Source: Pseudonocardia autotrophica
GTDB lineage: Bacteria; Actinomycetota; Actinomycetes; Mycobacteriales; Pseudonocardiaceae
Direction of reading: 5' to 3'
Assembly: GCF_000717175.1 (NCBI RefSeq)
Contig: NZ_JNYD01000008.1
Coordinates: 62,001-126,000 of the forward strand
DNA: 64,000 nt
This document shows positions 56,125-64,000 of the stretch, piece after piece. The notes under the pieces were generated by a model that searched no databases, had not been told where the DNA came from, and worked only from the letters and a program-made list of their open reading frames with translations. The position numbers and the translations under genes are program-made. How positions within the stretch are numbered: position 1 is the stretch's first letter; every line of letters begins with the position of its first letter.

Positions 56125-57597
56125 TCACACCCGCAGCCGCCGGGCGTCGACGTGCCCGAACGGCGCCGGCTCCCAGCCGGCGACGAGTGCGGCGGCCTCC
56201 TCCCGCCGGCCCTCGTCGAGCAGGTGGGCGAGGGCGAACGCCCGGTCCGCGTGCCGGTGGGCGCGCTCGCGGGCGTAGTCGACCGTGGAGCCGGTGGTGA
56301 CCATGAAGGCCCAGTCGCTGGAGAGGGCGAGCAGGGCCTGCTCGGCGAGCGCGTCGAGCAGCGGGTCGCGGGCGAACGACCGCCCCTTGCCGACGGCCGT
56401 GAGCAGCGCGTCCTGCACGCGGGCGTTCAACTCGACCAGGTCGGTGACCGCCGCGCCGGCCCACACCCGCCAGTCCTTGCCCGAGCCCCACGACGACGGC
56501 GGCAGGTCCACCGGCTCCCCGATCAGGCCCGGGTCGGCCAGCGCGCCGCGCACCGTCGTCACCCGCACCCCGGCCTCGGGCAGGGCCCGCAGCACCGCCT
56601 CCAGCCACGCCGGGCCCTCGTGCCACCAGTGCCCGAACAGCTCGGTGTCGAACGCGGCCACGGTCAGCGCGGGCCTGCCGTGCTTCGCCCGCAACGCGTC
56701 GAGCCGGGCGCCGACGGTCGCGACGAAGTCCGCCGCGTCCCGCTCCACCTGCGCCGCGGCGCGCGCGGGGGAGTACGGCGCCTTCTCGTGCGGCGGCACG
56801 TCGGGGCCGGTGACCCGGGCGGGCTTGAGGCCCGACGCGTGGTCGTAGGTGTGGAAGTCGCGGTGGTCGCGGTGCCCCGGGTAGCCCTTGCGCGGCGACC
56901 AGACGCGGTAGGTGACCTCGAGGTCGCGGCCGACGCAGACGACGTCGGACGTCCCGACCGGGCGGGCGAAGCCCGTCCCGCCGTGCAGCGCGGGCCCGTC
57001 GACGAGGAAGTGGGTCACCCCCGCGGCGGCGTACTCCTGCTCCATCCCGGGCGCGAAGCCGCACTCCGGCGCCCAGATCCCGGCGGGTGGGGCGCCGGTC
57101 CGCCACCGGGCGTCGGACAGGCCCGCCTCGAGGGCGAACCCGCGGACGCGCGGATCGAGCAACGGGCCGAACGGGTGCGTGGCCGGCCCGCCCAGCAGCT
57201 CGACGACGCCCTCGAGGGACCGGAACACGGGCGAGCCGCCGTGCTGCCAGTGCGTCTCGAACTCGGTCAGGGCCGCCGCCGCGCGCCGGTGCTCGTAGGC
57301 GGCCAGGTCCGGCAGCCGGGGCGCGGCCTCGTGCGCCCGAAGCTGCCAGGTGGCCAGCCAGGTGTGCACGCCCCGCAGGCAGTGCGGGTCGTCGAGCTGG
57401 GCGGCGAGGACGGGCGTGACACCGAGGGTCAGCAGGTCGCGCCGGCCCTCCGCGGCGAGCCGGCGCAGCACGTCGAGCAGCGGGAGGTAGGCCTGCGCCC
57501 AAGCCTGGTAGAGCCACTCCTCGCCCACCGGCCACCGGCCGTGGTGCGCGACCCAGGGCAGGTGGCTGTGCAGGACCAGGCAGAAGGTGCCCCTCAC
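56125..57597 (-). CDS. GH57 1,4-alpha-glucan branching enzyme (Rv3031-like)
   Basis: 490 residues. GH57 motifs appear in order: HSHLPW near the N-terminus, IWAPECGF with the nucleophile Glu, and FDTELFGHWWHEGP with the acid Asp, followed by the DUF1957 region (SSDWAFMVTTG). The mycobacterial counterpart Rv3031 makes branches in methylglucose lipopolysaccharide. The GTG start overlaps the methyltransferase stop (GTGA), so the two are coupled. This is a second branching enzyme besides GlgB. Confidence 0.92.
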   Translation of the reverse strand: MRGTFCLVLHSHLPWVAHHGRWPVGEEWLYQAWAQAYLPLLDVLRRLAAEGRRDLLTLGVTPVLAAQLDDPHCLRGVHTWLATWQLRAHEAAPRLPDLAAYEHRRAAAALTEFETHWQHGGSPVFRSLEGVVELLGGPATHPFGPLLDPRVRGFALEAGLSDARWRTGAPPAGIWAPECGFAPGMEQEYAAAGVTHFLVDGPALHGGTGFARPVGTSDVVCVGRDLEVTYRVWSPRKGYPGHRDHRDFHTYDHASGLKPARVTGPDVPPHEKAPYSPARAAAQVERDAADFVATVGARLDALRAKHGRPALTVAAFDTELFGHWWHEGPAWLEAVLRALPEAGVRVTTVRGALADPGLIGEPVDLPPSSWGSGKDWRVWAGAAVTDLVELNARVQDALLTAVGKGRSFARDPLLDALAEQALLALSSDWAFMVTTGSTVDYARERAHRHADRAFALAHLLDEGRREEAAALVAGWEPAPFGHVDARRLRV

Positions 57598-58340
57598 GGT
57601 CGGCTCGCCGTCACCAGCAGGTCGAGGCTCGCGTCGAGGTCGTCCGGGGTGAGGAGGAAGTCGTCGACGGTCACGGACGCGACGTCGGCGAGCAGGTCCG
57701 CCGGCCAGGCCCCGCCGGCGACCGCGACGGCCACCTGGGCGTCGACCAGCGAGCCGCCGTGCCGCGCGTCGAGCTCGCGCAGCCGCGGCCCGTGGTGCAG
57801 GCCGAGCAGCTCGACGTCCGTGAACCCGGCCTCCGCGACCAGCCCGGCCAGCTCGGCAGGGGCCAGCTCGCGGGTGTGGAAGGGGTTGAGCGGGGTGTCC
57901 CGGCCGGGGGAGAAGGTGAGCCGGTTCGGCGTGGACACCGTGATCCGCCCGCCGGGCCGCAGCACGCGGAGGCACTCGCGCAGGAACAGCCCCTGGTCCC
58001 AGAGGTGCTCGATGACCTGCAGCGAGACCACGGCGTCGAGCCGGGCGTCGGGCACGGGCAGGGCGACCAGGTTGGCCCGCGCGATCCCGACGCGGGGATA
58101 GCGCCGGGCGACGTGCGCGGCGGTGGGTGCGTCGTAGTCGAGCCCGACGACCCGCTCGGCGACGCCCGCGAGCAGGTCCGCGCCGTAGCCCTCGCCGCAG
58201 CCCGCCTCCAGCACCACCGCGCCCTCGCACAGCGGGAGCAGCGCCGCGTAGACGACCTCGTGCCGGCGGAACCAGTAGTTCTCCTCCGGGATCCCGGGCA
58301 CGGTCCGCTCGCCGGTCAGCGGGAGGGACGAGGTGCTCAC
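57594..58340 (-). CDS. SAM-dependent methyltransferase (Rv3030-like)
   Basis: 248 residues. Motif I VLEAGCGEGYGADLL is followed by GLDYDAPTAAH, VVSLQVIEHLWDQG and LRPGGRITVSTPNR. The start TGERTVPGIPEENYWFRRHE is typical of this clade. The counterpart Rv3030 is tied to methylglucose lipopolysaccharide synthesis. GTG start with CGGAGGCCCC upstream. It is the first gene of a two-gene operon with the GH57 enzyme. Confidence 0.9.
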   Translation of the reverse strand: MSTSSLPLTGERTVPGIPEENYWFRRHEVVYAALLPLCEGAVVLEAGCGEGYGADLLAGVAERVVGLDYDAPTAAHVARRYPRVGIARANLVALPVPDARLDAVVSLQVIEHLWDQGLFLRECLRVLRPGGRITVSTPNRLTFSPGRDTPLNPFHTRELAPAELAGLVAEAGFTDVELLGLHHGPRLRELDARHGGSLVDAQVAVAVAGGAWPADLLADVASVTVDDFLLTPDDLDASLDLLVTASRP

Positions 58341-58425
58341 GGGGCCTCCGGTCGGTCGGGGCGGACGGTCCCGACGACGAAACCACGTGGGCGGCGGCGG
58401 CCGGCCGCCGGGCCCGGCACACGCG

Positions 58426-58740
58426 TCAGGTGGTGCGGGGGTCGGGGCCGGGGTCGTTCGACACGGTGACCACGCCGCCGACCGACTCGTTCAGCCAGGC
58501 CAGGAGCGTGTGGTCGTCGAGCGTGAGGGGGACCTCGGGGCCGCCCCAGCCGAGCCGGGTGACGGGGCGGTGGGCGAGGGCGTCGTCGAGGAGGAGGGCG
58601 AGGCCGTCGGTCAGCAGGACGGTCACGCCCTCGTGCGTGATCTCGCGGGTGCCCTCCTCGGGGTCGCCTGCGGCCAGATCGGAGCCGGTCCGCACGACGT
58701 ACCCCTGACCCGTGCGGTCGTCGTAGCCCGTCACCAGCAC
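58426..58740 (-). CDS. Conserved hypothetical protein
   Basis: 104 residues, GTG start, acidic, no membrane segment. It opens VTGYDDRTGQGYVVRTGSDL and contains THEGVTVLLTDGLALLLDDALAHRP. No family or catalytic motif is recognised. Codon use is typical of a real gene. It lies upstream of the methyltransferase gene in the same orientation with an 85-base gap. Confidence 0.6.
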   Translation of the reverse strand: MLVTGYDDRTGQGYVVRTGSDLAAGDPEEGTREITHEGVTVLLTDGLALLLDDALAHRPVTRLGWGGPEVPLTLDDHTLLAWLNESVGGVVTVSNDPGPDPRTT

Positions 58741-59212
58741 GCGCGCACCCCCGTCCGCCGGCGCGGCGCCGGCACGGGGATCCTAGGGCGGACGGCCCGC
58801 TGCGGAGCCGGACACCGCCCCTGCCCCGACGCGGGGAATGTCACTCCGCGGGGGCCGAACCCCTGCTGGTGAGGGGGCTGGTGAGCAGGCTCACCCCGGG
58901 CGCCGTTTGCTGTTCGGATACCGCACGGTAACAATCGGGCCCAGGTCAGACGGCATGCCGCGGCCCCTGAGGGCCCCGATCCACGGGGCTCCGCGGGCGG
59001 CGCGGGGCCGGCGGACCGGTGGTCCGGGCGGTGTCGTGCCGGCCGCGGACGGGGCCGGCGAACCCGGCGTCACCCGCCCGCGTCGCGACGGCGCACGCAG
59101 CCGGGATCGACGCTAGGTTCGCACGCAGGTTTTGGCAGGCGAGAAGCCGTGGCACCCCCTCGCAGGAGCGGGGGCGGCCGCCGCGCAACCGGCAGGAGGT
59201 CGAAGAGGTCCG
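58741..59212. other. 472-base intergenic region upstream of etfB
   Basis: No convincing gene is seen on either strand; the open frames are GC-driven and lack protein-like composition. The region must hold the etfBA promoter. A TAGGTT box at about 59115 followed by a long leader and the GGAGG at 59195-59199 is one candidate. CCCCCTCGC/GCGGGGGC at about 59156-59176 can form a short hairpin in the leader. Confidence 0.5.
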
Positions 59213-59998
59213 ATGAACATCGTCGTGCTGGTCAAGCAGGTGCCGGACACCTACTCCGAGCGGAAACTGTCCTCGGGCGACCACACCCTGGACCGGGACG
59301 CCACGGACGCGGTGCTGGACGAGATCGACGAGCGTGCGGTGGAGTCCGCGCTGCAGCTCAAGGAGGCCAACGACGGGTCCGAGGTGACCGTCGTGGCGAT
59401 GGGCCCGGACCGGGCCACGGACGCGATCCGCAAGGCGCTGTCGATGGGTGCGGACAAGGCGGTGCACCTGTCGGACGAGGCGCTGCACGGCTCGTGCGCG
59501 GTGCAGACGACCAAGGCGCTGGCCAAGGTGATCGGCACCCTGGGTGAGGTGGACCTGATCCTGGCCGGGAACGAGGCCTCGGACGGGCGGATCGGCGCGA
59601 TCCCAGCGATGGTGGCCGACGTGCTGGGGCTGCCGTCGCTGACCCACGCCCGCGAGCTGACCGTGGACGGCTCCACGGTGACGGTGCGCCGGGAGACCGA
59701 CGACGGGGTCACGGTGCTGTCCACCGAGCTGCCCGCCGTGGTGTCGGTGAACGAGAAGATCAACGAGCCGCGGTACCCGTCGTTCAAGGGGATCATGGCG
59801 GCGAAGAAGAAGCCGGTCACCACGCTGACGTTGGCCGACGCCGGGATCGACGCCTCCGAGGTCGGGCTGGCCTCCGCGCTGACCACGGTGACCTCCTCGC
59901 AGCCCAAGCCGCCGAAGTCCGGTGGCGAGAAGGTCGAGGACGAGGGCGACGGCGGCGCGAAGATCGCGCAGTTCCTGGTCGGCCAGAAGCTGATCTGA
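59213..59998 (+). CDS. etfB: Electron transfer flavoprotein, beta subunit
   Basis: 261 residues. The start MNIVVLVKQVPDT and the signature VNEKINEPRYPSFKGIMAAK followed by KKPV identify ETF-beta, which carries AMP and receives electrons from acyl-CoA dehydrogenases. etfA follows 40 bases downstream. This is the positional counterpart of mycobacterial fixA/Rv3029c. It links the acyl-CoA chemistry elsewhere in the window to the respiratory chain through an ETF dehydrogenase not encoded here. Confidence 0.96.
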   Translation: MNIVVLVKQVPDTYSERKLSSGDHTLDRDATDAVLDEIDERAVESALQLKEANDGSEVTVVAMGPDRATDAIRKALSMGADKAVHLSDEALHGSCAVQTTKALAKVIGTLGEVDLILAGNEASDGRIGAIPAMVADVLGLPSLTHARELTVDGSTVTVRRETDDGVTVLSTELPAVVSVNEKINEPRYPSFKGIMAAKKKPVTTLTLADAGIDASEVGLASALTTVTSSQPKPPKSGGEKVEDEGDGGAKIAQFLVGQKLI

Positions 59999-60038
59999 CC
60001 CACCCCGGACGAGACTTTTCGAGAAGAGGCACACAGGC

Positions 60039-60986
60039 ATGGCTGAGGTTCTGGTCCTCGTCGACCATCTCGACGGGGAGATCAAGAAGAGCACGTTCGA
60101 GCTGCTGACCGCGGCCCGCGCGCTGGGCGAGCCGTCCGCGGTGGTAGTCGGCCCGGCCGGGTCGGCCGGGAAGCTGTCCGAGGGCCTGAAGGCCCACGGC
60201 GCGGCGAAGATCTACATCGCGGAGACCGACTCCAGCGACTTCCTGACCCCGCAGGTGTCGGTGCTGGCCTCGCTGGTCGAGTCCAAGGACCCGGCCGCGG
60301 TGCTGATCGGCGTGTCGGCGGACGGCAAGGAGATCGCCGGCCGGCTGGCCATCAAGACCAACTCCGCGCTGCTCGGCGACGTCGTGGGGGTGTCCCCGGA
60401 GGGCGGCACGCACTCGGTGTTCGGTGGGGCGTTCATCGCCGAGGCCAAGGCCAACACCGGCCACCCGGTGTTCACCCTGCGCCCGGGCTCGGTCGAGGTC
60501 GAGCAGGCCGACGGCGCGGGTGCCGAGGAGACCGTCGAGGTCCCGGCCGCGTCGGGTCGGTCTGCCACGGTGCAGTCGCGGGAGCCGGTGACCGGCGGGG
60601 ACCGCCCGGAGCTGACCGAGGCCTCGGTGATCGTGTCCGGTGGGCGTGGTGTCGGGTCGGCGGAGCAGTTCTCCGTGGTCGAGGGCCTGGCCGACTCGCT
60701 CGGCGCCGCTGTCGGTGCGTCGCGTGCCGCGGTGGACTCGGGGTTCTACCCGCACCAGTTCCAGGTCGGGCAGACCGGCAAGACGGTGTCCCCGCAGCTC
60801 TACATCGCGCTGGGGATCTCGGGTGCGATCCAGCACCGGGCCGGGATGCAGACCTCGAAGACGATCATCGCGGTCAACAAGGACCCCGAGGCGCCGATCT
60901 TCGAGATCGCCGACTTCGGCGTGGTGGGCGACCTGTTCAAGGTCGCGCCGCAGCTGCAGGAGGAAGTCACCAAGCGCAAGAACTGA
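60039..60986 (+). CDS. etfA: Electron transfer flavoprotein, alpha subunit
   Basis: 315 residues. The C-terminal FAD domain carries [33 protein letters not shown] and [18 protein letters not shown], all typical of ETF-alpha. It binds the FAD that exchanges electrons with acyl-CoA dehydrogenases. The GAGAAGAGG site precedes the ATG. A strong hairpin follows its stop. Confidence 0.96.
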   Translation: MAEVLVLVDHLDGEIKKSTFELLTAARALGEPSAVVVGPAGSAGKLSEGLKAHGAAKIYIAETDSSDFLTPQVSVLASLVESKDPAAVLIGVSADGKEIAGRLAIKTNSALLGDVVGVSPEGGTHSVFGGAFIAEAKANTGHPVFTLRPGSVEVEQADGAGAEETVEVPAASGRSATVQSREPVTGGDRPELTEASVIVSGGRGVGSAEQFSVVEGLADSLGAAVGASRAAVDSGFYPHQFQVGQTGKTVSPQLYIALGISGAIQHRAGMQTSKTIIAVNKDPEAPIFEIADFGVVGDLFKVAPQLQEEVTKRKN

Positions 60987-61005
60987 CCTGCGCAGAGGTC
61001 GTCGC

Positions 61006-61041
61006 GCGGCCCCGCCCCCGTCACTCCGGGGGCGGGGCCGC
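61006..61041. terminator. Terminator after etfBA
   Basis: A perfect 15-base stem GCGGCCCCGCCCCCG/CGGGGGCGGGGCCGC with a 6-base loop lies 20 bases after the etfA stop. Confidence 0.85.
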
Positions 61042-61078
61042 CGCCGTTCTCGCCCCGGGCCACCTGCAGGGCTCGCTT

Positions 61079-61479
61079 CCAAGATCGGCGAAACGGTGTG
61101 GTCAAGGCGCTTCGCGCCGCCCCTGCCGCCCCCACACGACGATCATGAGGCGGGCCGAGCGTCGTCGCGCCTCCAAGTGCTGCGCCGGCCGCCTACCGAC
61201 CGCCGCCGACCAGCCGAGTGCCGCTGCACCAGGCCTCGCCGCCCTCAAGATCGGCGGTTCGGTGCGCTGAGGGTGCTGTGCGTCGCCACTACCGCACACG
61301 GACGACGATCATGAGCGGGCAGGACTCGCGGCCTCGGAATGCTGCGCCAGCGCCTGCCGGCCGCCGCCAACCCCACTGCGCGCCGCTGCACCAGGTCGCG
61401 CGGCCGCCTCAAGATCGGCGGTTCGGTGCGTCCAAGGCTCCCAGCGCCGCCCCCACTGCACCCGAACCCCGATCTTGGT
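61079..61479. repeat. Imperfect ~165-base tandem repeats bounded by CCAAGATCGG
   Basis: Non-coding repeats starting with CAAGATCGGCG at 61080, 61246 and 61410 (166 and 164 bases apart). Units 1 and 2 share several blocks: ACGACGATCATGAG, TGCTGCGCC, the CCGCTGCACCAGG run and a closing GCCGCC-T; unit 3 is truncated. The tract ends with CGATCTTGG (about 61470-61478), an inverted copy of the opening CCAAGATCG. It fills the space between etfA and the GNAT gene. No open frame is conserved between units. Confidence 0.75.
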
Positions 61480-61599
61480 CGCCCTCGCTCAGCCCCACCT
61501 CACTCGTCGGGGTGACGGCGCGGGGAGGTTCACCGGGCCTTCACGCCCGGGTCGCCGCCGGTGGCGCGCCTGTTCGGACCCGGCCGATACCAAGCACCC

Positions 61600-62361
61600 G
61601 TGACCTCATCCCAGGTTCTGGTCCGGACGCCCGAGGCGGCGGCCACGCGCTACTCGCTGCTGCTGACCACCGACTCCGAGGACGTCGAGGCCGCCCAGCG
61701 GCTCCGCCACCGGGTGTTCGCCGAGGAGCTCGGTGCGCGGCTCGACTCCCTGCGCCCGGGCCTCGACGCCGACCGCTTCGACGAGTTCTGCGACCACCTC
61801 GTGGTGCGCGAGGACGCGACGGGCGAGGTCGTCGGCACCTACCGCATGCTCCCGCCGCGCCGGGCGCGCGCCGCGGGCGGCCTCTACTCCGACGGCGAGT
61901 TCGACCTGACGGCCCTCGACCCGATCCGGTCGGGGCTGGTCGAGACGGGCCGCTCCTGCGTGCACCCCGACCACCGGGCGGGCGCGGTCGTCGGGCTGGT
62001 GTGGGCCGGGATCGCCCGGTACATGCTGCTCACCGGCAATCGCTGGCTCACGGGCTGCGCGAGCGTCCCGCTCGACGACGGCGGCGCGCTGGCCGCCGGG
62101 GTCCGCGACACCGTCTTCGCCTCACACCTCTCCCCGGCCGAGTACCGCGTGACGCCGCACCAGCCGTGGGACGCGGAGGCCGCGACCCGGCACCGCCGCA
62201 CCGCGCTGCCGCCGCTGCTGCGCGGCTACCTGCGGCTCGGCGCCTGGGTGTGCGGGGAGCCGGCCCACGACCCGGCCTTCGGCTGCGCCGACTTCCTGGT
62301 CCTCCTCGGCCTCGACCACGCCGACCAGCGCTACCTCCGCTTCTTCCTGGGCGAGCAGTGA
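61600..62361 (+). CDS. GNAT/OlsB-like acyltransferase (Rv3027c-like)
   Basis: 253 residues from the GTG at 61600; GTG 61561 would add 13 residues. Segments [41 protein letters not shown] and [14 protein letters not shown] match the hemolysin-like/ornithine-lipid synthase (OlsB) family of N-acyltransferases. Its stop overlaps the plsC start (GTGA), a pairing like OlsB-OlsA, so the two may make an acylated amino lipid. The acyl acceptor is not known. Confidence 0.85.
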   Translation: MTSSQVLVRTPEAAATRYSLLLTTDSEDVEAAQRLRHRVFAEELGARLDSLRPGLDADRFDEFCDHLVVREDATGEVVGTYRMLPPRRARAAGGLYSDGEFDLTALDPIRSGLVETGRSCVHPDHRAGAVVGLVWAGIARYMLLTGNRWLTGCASVPLDDGGALAAGVRDTVFASHLSPAEYRVTPHQPWDAEAATRHRRTALPPLLRGYLRLGAWVCGEPAHDPAFGCADFLVLLGLDHADQRYLRFFLGEQ

Positions 62362-62414
62362 GCGAACCGACCGCGCGCCTCGCCGGGCGAGCAGTAAGCG
62401 AGCGGACCGCGGAC
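62350..62414. repeat. Tandem duplication at the GNAT-plsC junction
   Basis: GGGCGAGCAGTGAGCGA (62350-62366) is repeated 36 bases later as GGGCGAGCAGTAAGCGA, followed in both by a near-identical ACCGCG block. The first copy contains the overlapping stop/start GTGA; in the second the G is A, so no second start arises. Confidence 0.75.
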
Positions 62415-63296
62415 TCGCTCACCACAGCCCTGCGCCTCCGGCGCGCGGTTCCCGCACCCCCGGAGCACCTTCCGCCCGCAGCCCTCCGCACCCTCCACCC
62501 CACCCACCCCGGCCTCCCGCCCGTCGCGGACCGACCGGCCTGGGCGCCCTGCTCGCCCTGCGGCCCCGACTGCCTCCCCGCCGCCGGGCGCCGGGCCGAT
62601 CCGAGGGCCGCCCTCCGCGTCGCACGCCGGCTCGCCGCGCTGGTCGCACTCCTGCTCGTCGCCCTGCCGGTCCTTCTCGTCGGGCCGAACCCGCGGCTGT
62701 TCCGGGCCGTGCTGCGCGCCGCCGGCGTCCGCCTCCGGGTCCGGGGCACCACCTACGGGCGCGGCGGGGTGCTCGTCGTCGCCAACCACCTGTCGTGGAT
62801 CGACGTCGTGGCCCTCGGCGCCGTCGCCCCGGTCCGGATGATCGCGAAGCGGGAGGTGGCCGACTGGCCGCTGGTCGGCGCGATCGCCCGCCGCACCGGC
62901 GCGCTGTTCGTCGACCGGGGCGGCCTCCGCGGGCTGCCGGACGTCGTCGCCGGGACCGCGACCGCACTGCGCGGCGGTGCGGTGGTCGGCGTCTTCCCCG
63001 AGGGCACGACCTGGTGCGGCTCGGCGTCGGGGCCCTTCCGGCGGGCCCCGTTCCAGGCCGCGCTCGACGCCGGACGCCCGGTCCGGCCCGTCCGCATCGA
63101 CCTCGCCCTGCCCGACGGCAGGCCCACCACCGCGGGCGCGTTCGTGGGCGACGAGACCCTCTGGGACTCGCTGCGGCGGGTCCTGCGGCTCGAGCGCCTG
63201 GACTGCACGCTCACCCTGCTGCCCCCGCTGCCTCCCGAGGGGGACCGGCGCACGCTCGCCGCGCGGGCCGAACGGGCGGTCACGACGGCCCGGTAG
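62358..63296 (+). CDS. 1-acyl-glycerol-3-phosphate acyltransferase (PlsC family)
   Basis: 312 residues. The acyltransferase motifs are NHLSWID (H-x4-D), GALFVDRGG and FPEGTT; one membrane helix ([18 protein letters not shown]) precedes them. The first 80 residues are Pro/Ala-rich and poorly conserved in appearance, partly derived from the 36-base junction duplication, so the true start may be further in. It acylates lysophosphatidate or, if OlsA-like, a lyso-amino lipid. Confidence 0.88.
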   Translation: MSEPTARLAGRAVSERTADSLTTALRLRRAVPAPPEHLPPAALRTLHPTHPGLPPVADRPAWAPCSPCGPDCLPAAGRRADPRAALRVARRLAALVALLLVALPVLLVGPNPRLFRAVLRAAGVRLRVRGTTYGRGGVLVVANHLSWIDVVALGAVAPVRMIAKREVADWPLVGAIARRTGALFVDRGGLRGLPDVVAGTATALRGGAVVGVFPEGTTWCGSASGPFRRAPFQAALDAGRPVRPVRIDLALPDGRPTTAGAFVGDETLWDSLRRVLRLERLDCTLTLLPPLPPEGDRRTLAARAERAVTTAR

Positions 63297-63347
63297 CCAC
63301 CCGGGTGGAAGGGCCGTACCGCGGTCCGGCGTCTACCCTGAACGGCG

Positions 63348-63410
63348 ATGAACGACCAGGAGACCGCGCCCACCAGGGGAGCCCGACGCCGAGCGGGGTC
63401 CCGGCCGTGA
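63348..63410 (+). CDS. Leaderless 20-codon leader ORF in front of iscS
   Basis: ATG at 63348, TGA at 63408-63410, giving a 20-residue basic peptide (five Arg among its last ten residues, no Cys). TACCCT at 63334-63339 is 8 bases before the ATG, so the mRNA probably starts at this ORF. The TGA overlaps the iscS GTG (GTGA), so ribosomes finishing here could reinitiate on iscS. This suggests translational coupling; a sensing function is not shown. Confidence 0.55.
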   Translation: MNDQETAPTRGARRRAGSRP

Positions 63411-64000
63411 CGTACCTGGACCACGCGGCCACCACCCCGATGGTGCCCGAGGCCGTCGCCGTGATGGCGGAGGCCATGGCGCGCACCGGGAACGCGTCGT
63501 CGCTGCACTCCGCCGGCCGCCGCGCCCGGCGGGAGGTCGAGGAGTCCCGCGAGGGCATCGCCGCGGCGGTCGGCGCCCGGCCGTCGGAGGTCGTGTTCAC
63601 CACCGGCGGGACCGAGAGCGACAACCTGGCCGTCAAGGGGATCTTCTGGGCCCGTCGTGCCGCCGATCCCCGCCGCACGCGGGTGCTGGTCTCGGCCATC
63701 GAGCACCACGCGGTCCTCGAGTCGGCCGAGTGGCTCGTCGAGCACGAGGGCGCCGAGCTGGTCCTCCTCCCGGTCGACGCCGCCGGCCGCGTCCGCCCGG
63801 AGGTGCTGCGCGCCGCGATCGAGGAGGCGCCCGAGGCCACCGCGCTGGTCTCCGTGATGTGGGCGAACAACGAGGTCGGCACGGTCAACCCGATCCGTGA
63901 GCTCGCCTCGGTCGCGCACGGGTACGGCGTACCGATGCACACGGACGCGGTGCAGGCCGTCGGCATCCTGCCCATCGACTTCGGGGCGAGCGGCGTGGAC
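63407..64000 (+). CDS. iscS: Cysteine desulfurase (C-terminus cut by window edge)
   Basis: 198 residues are visible of about 390. [10 protein letters not shown], the substrate/PLP segments [29 protein letters not shown] and HTDAVQAVG are present; the PLP lysine and active Cys lie beyond the edge. It mobilises sulfur from cysteine for tRNA thiolation and cofactors; in mycobacteria mnmA/trmU follows (Rv3025c-Rv3024c). The GTG start overlaps the stop of the short leader ORF. Confidence 0.93.
   Translation, partial: MTYLDHAATTPMVPEAVAVMAEAMARTGNASSLHSAGRRARREVEESREGIAAAVGARPSEVVFTTGGTESDNLAVKGIFWARRAADPRRTRVLVSAIEHHAVLESAEWLVEHEGAELVLLPVDAAGRVRPEVLRAAIEEAPEATALVSVMWANNEVGTVNPIRELASVAHGYGVPMHTDAVQAVGILPIDFGASGVD

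Noticed and set aside
56088..56130. ACCCGNACC-type low-complexity run after the protease gene
   Set aside because: It is a short CCCGA/CCCGC-rich tract between convergent genes without clear hairpin or repeat family membership.
58838..59116. 92-codon open frame upstream of etfB
   Set aside because: Composition is Arg/Gly/Pro-rich with no hydrophobic core, typical of chance frames in GC-rich DNA, and no start signal is visible.
61079..61479. CRISPR array
   Set aside because: Repeat units are ~165 bases and imperfect, without short identical repeats, regular spacers or cas genes.
61218..62357. Open frame extending plsC through the repeat region and the GNAT gene
   Set aside because: It passes through non-coding repeats and is out of frame with the GNAT gene; the GTGA overlap at 62358 is a normal operon junction.

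Overview
The window comes from a very GC-rich actinobacterium, most likely Pseudonocardiaceae (Pseudonocardia-like). The signs are G/C-ending codons, many GTG starts, NucS in place of MutS/MutL, the GlgE alpha-glucan pathway, DtxR-type iron boxes, and a gene order (ABC ATPase, crotonase, methyltransferase, then acyltransferase, GT4, GH57, methyltransferase, etfBA, GNAT, PlsC, IscS) that, from memory, parallels M. tuberculosis Rv3041c-Rv3025c. Both ends cut genes: an amino-acid/ectoine binding lipoprotein on the left and cysteine desulfurase on the right. No rRNA, tRNA, CRISPR, prophage or transposase gene was seen.

Region by region. 1-8.1 kb: regulators with a crotonase-fold protein, P450, NUDIX and aldehyde dehydrogenase, plus nucS. 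8.1-16.5 kb: acetyl-CoA assimilation through the ethylmalonyl-CoA pathway (fused tandem 3-hydroxyacyl-CoA dehydrogenase, crotonyl-CoA carboxylase/reductase, epimerase, thiolase, MeaB). 16.5-21.4 kb: small housekeeping genes, thioredoxin-TPR YbbN and a GT87 mannosyltransferase-like protein. 21.5-37.6 kb: alpha-glucan/trehalose metabolism (glgB, maltokinase, treS, glgE, glgP), interrupted by a HepT/MntA toxin-antitoxin pair, an SPFH-RHH-GPP34 operon and an iron-uptake locus. 37.7-44.2 kb: an unusual ParA / PadR-fusion / hyperacidic protein / small membrane protein module between fmdB and glgX. 44.2-53.9 kb: ABC ATPase, crotonase, RNase Z, an OhrR-like regulator facing an esterase, a two-component system with an extra degenerate LuxR regulator, and nucleoside hydrolase. 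53.2-58.3 kb: genes resembling the mycobacterial methylglucose-lipopolysaccharide set. 59.2-64 kb: etfBA, GNAT, plsC and iscS with a short leader ORF.

Two themes run across the window. First, about twenty genes have a TAnnnT box only 5-9 bases before the start codon, the layout of leaderless actinobacterial mRNAs; this was used to choose several starts. Second, three families of non-coding repeats fill intergenic spaces: a 40-48 bp near-perfect palindrome with core GTGAGTGGCGATAGT (three copies), a TATGGTTCCATAACG element (seven copies in two convergent intergenic regions), and ~165-bp imperfect tandem repeats after etfA.

The best candidate for an undescribed system is the ParA/PadR/acidic-protein module at 38.5-42.0 kb, which has the features expected of a nucleoid-based positioning or condensate system with an unknown cargo. 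The HepT/MntA pair inside the treS-mak transcription unit is the second most interesting feature.
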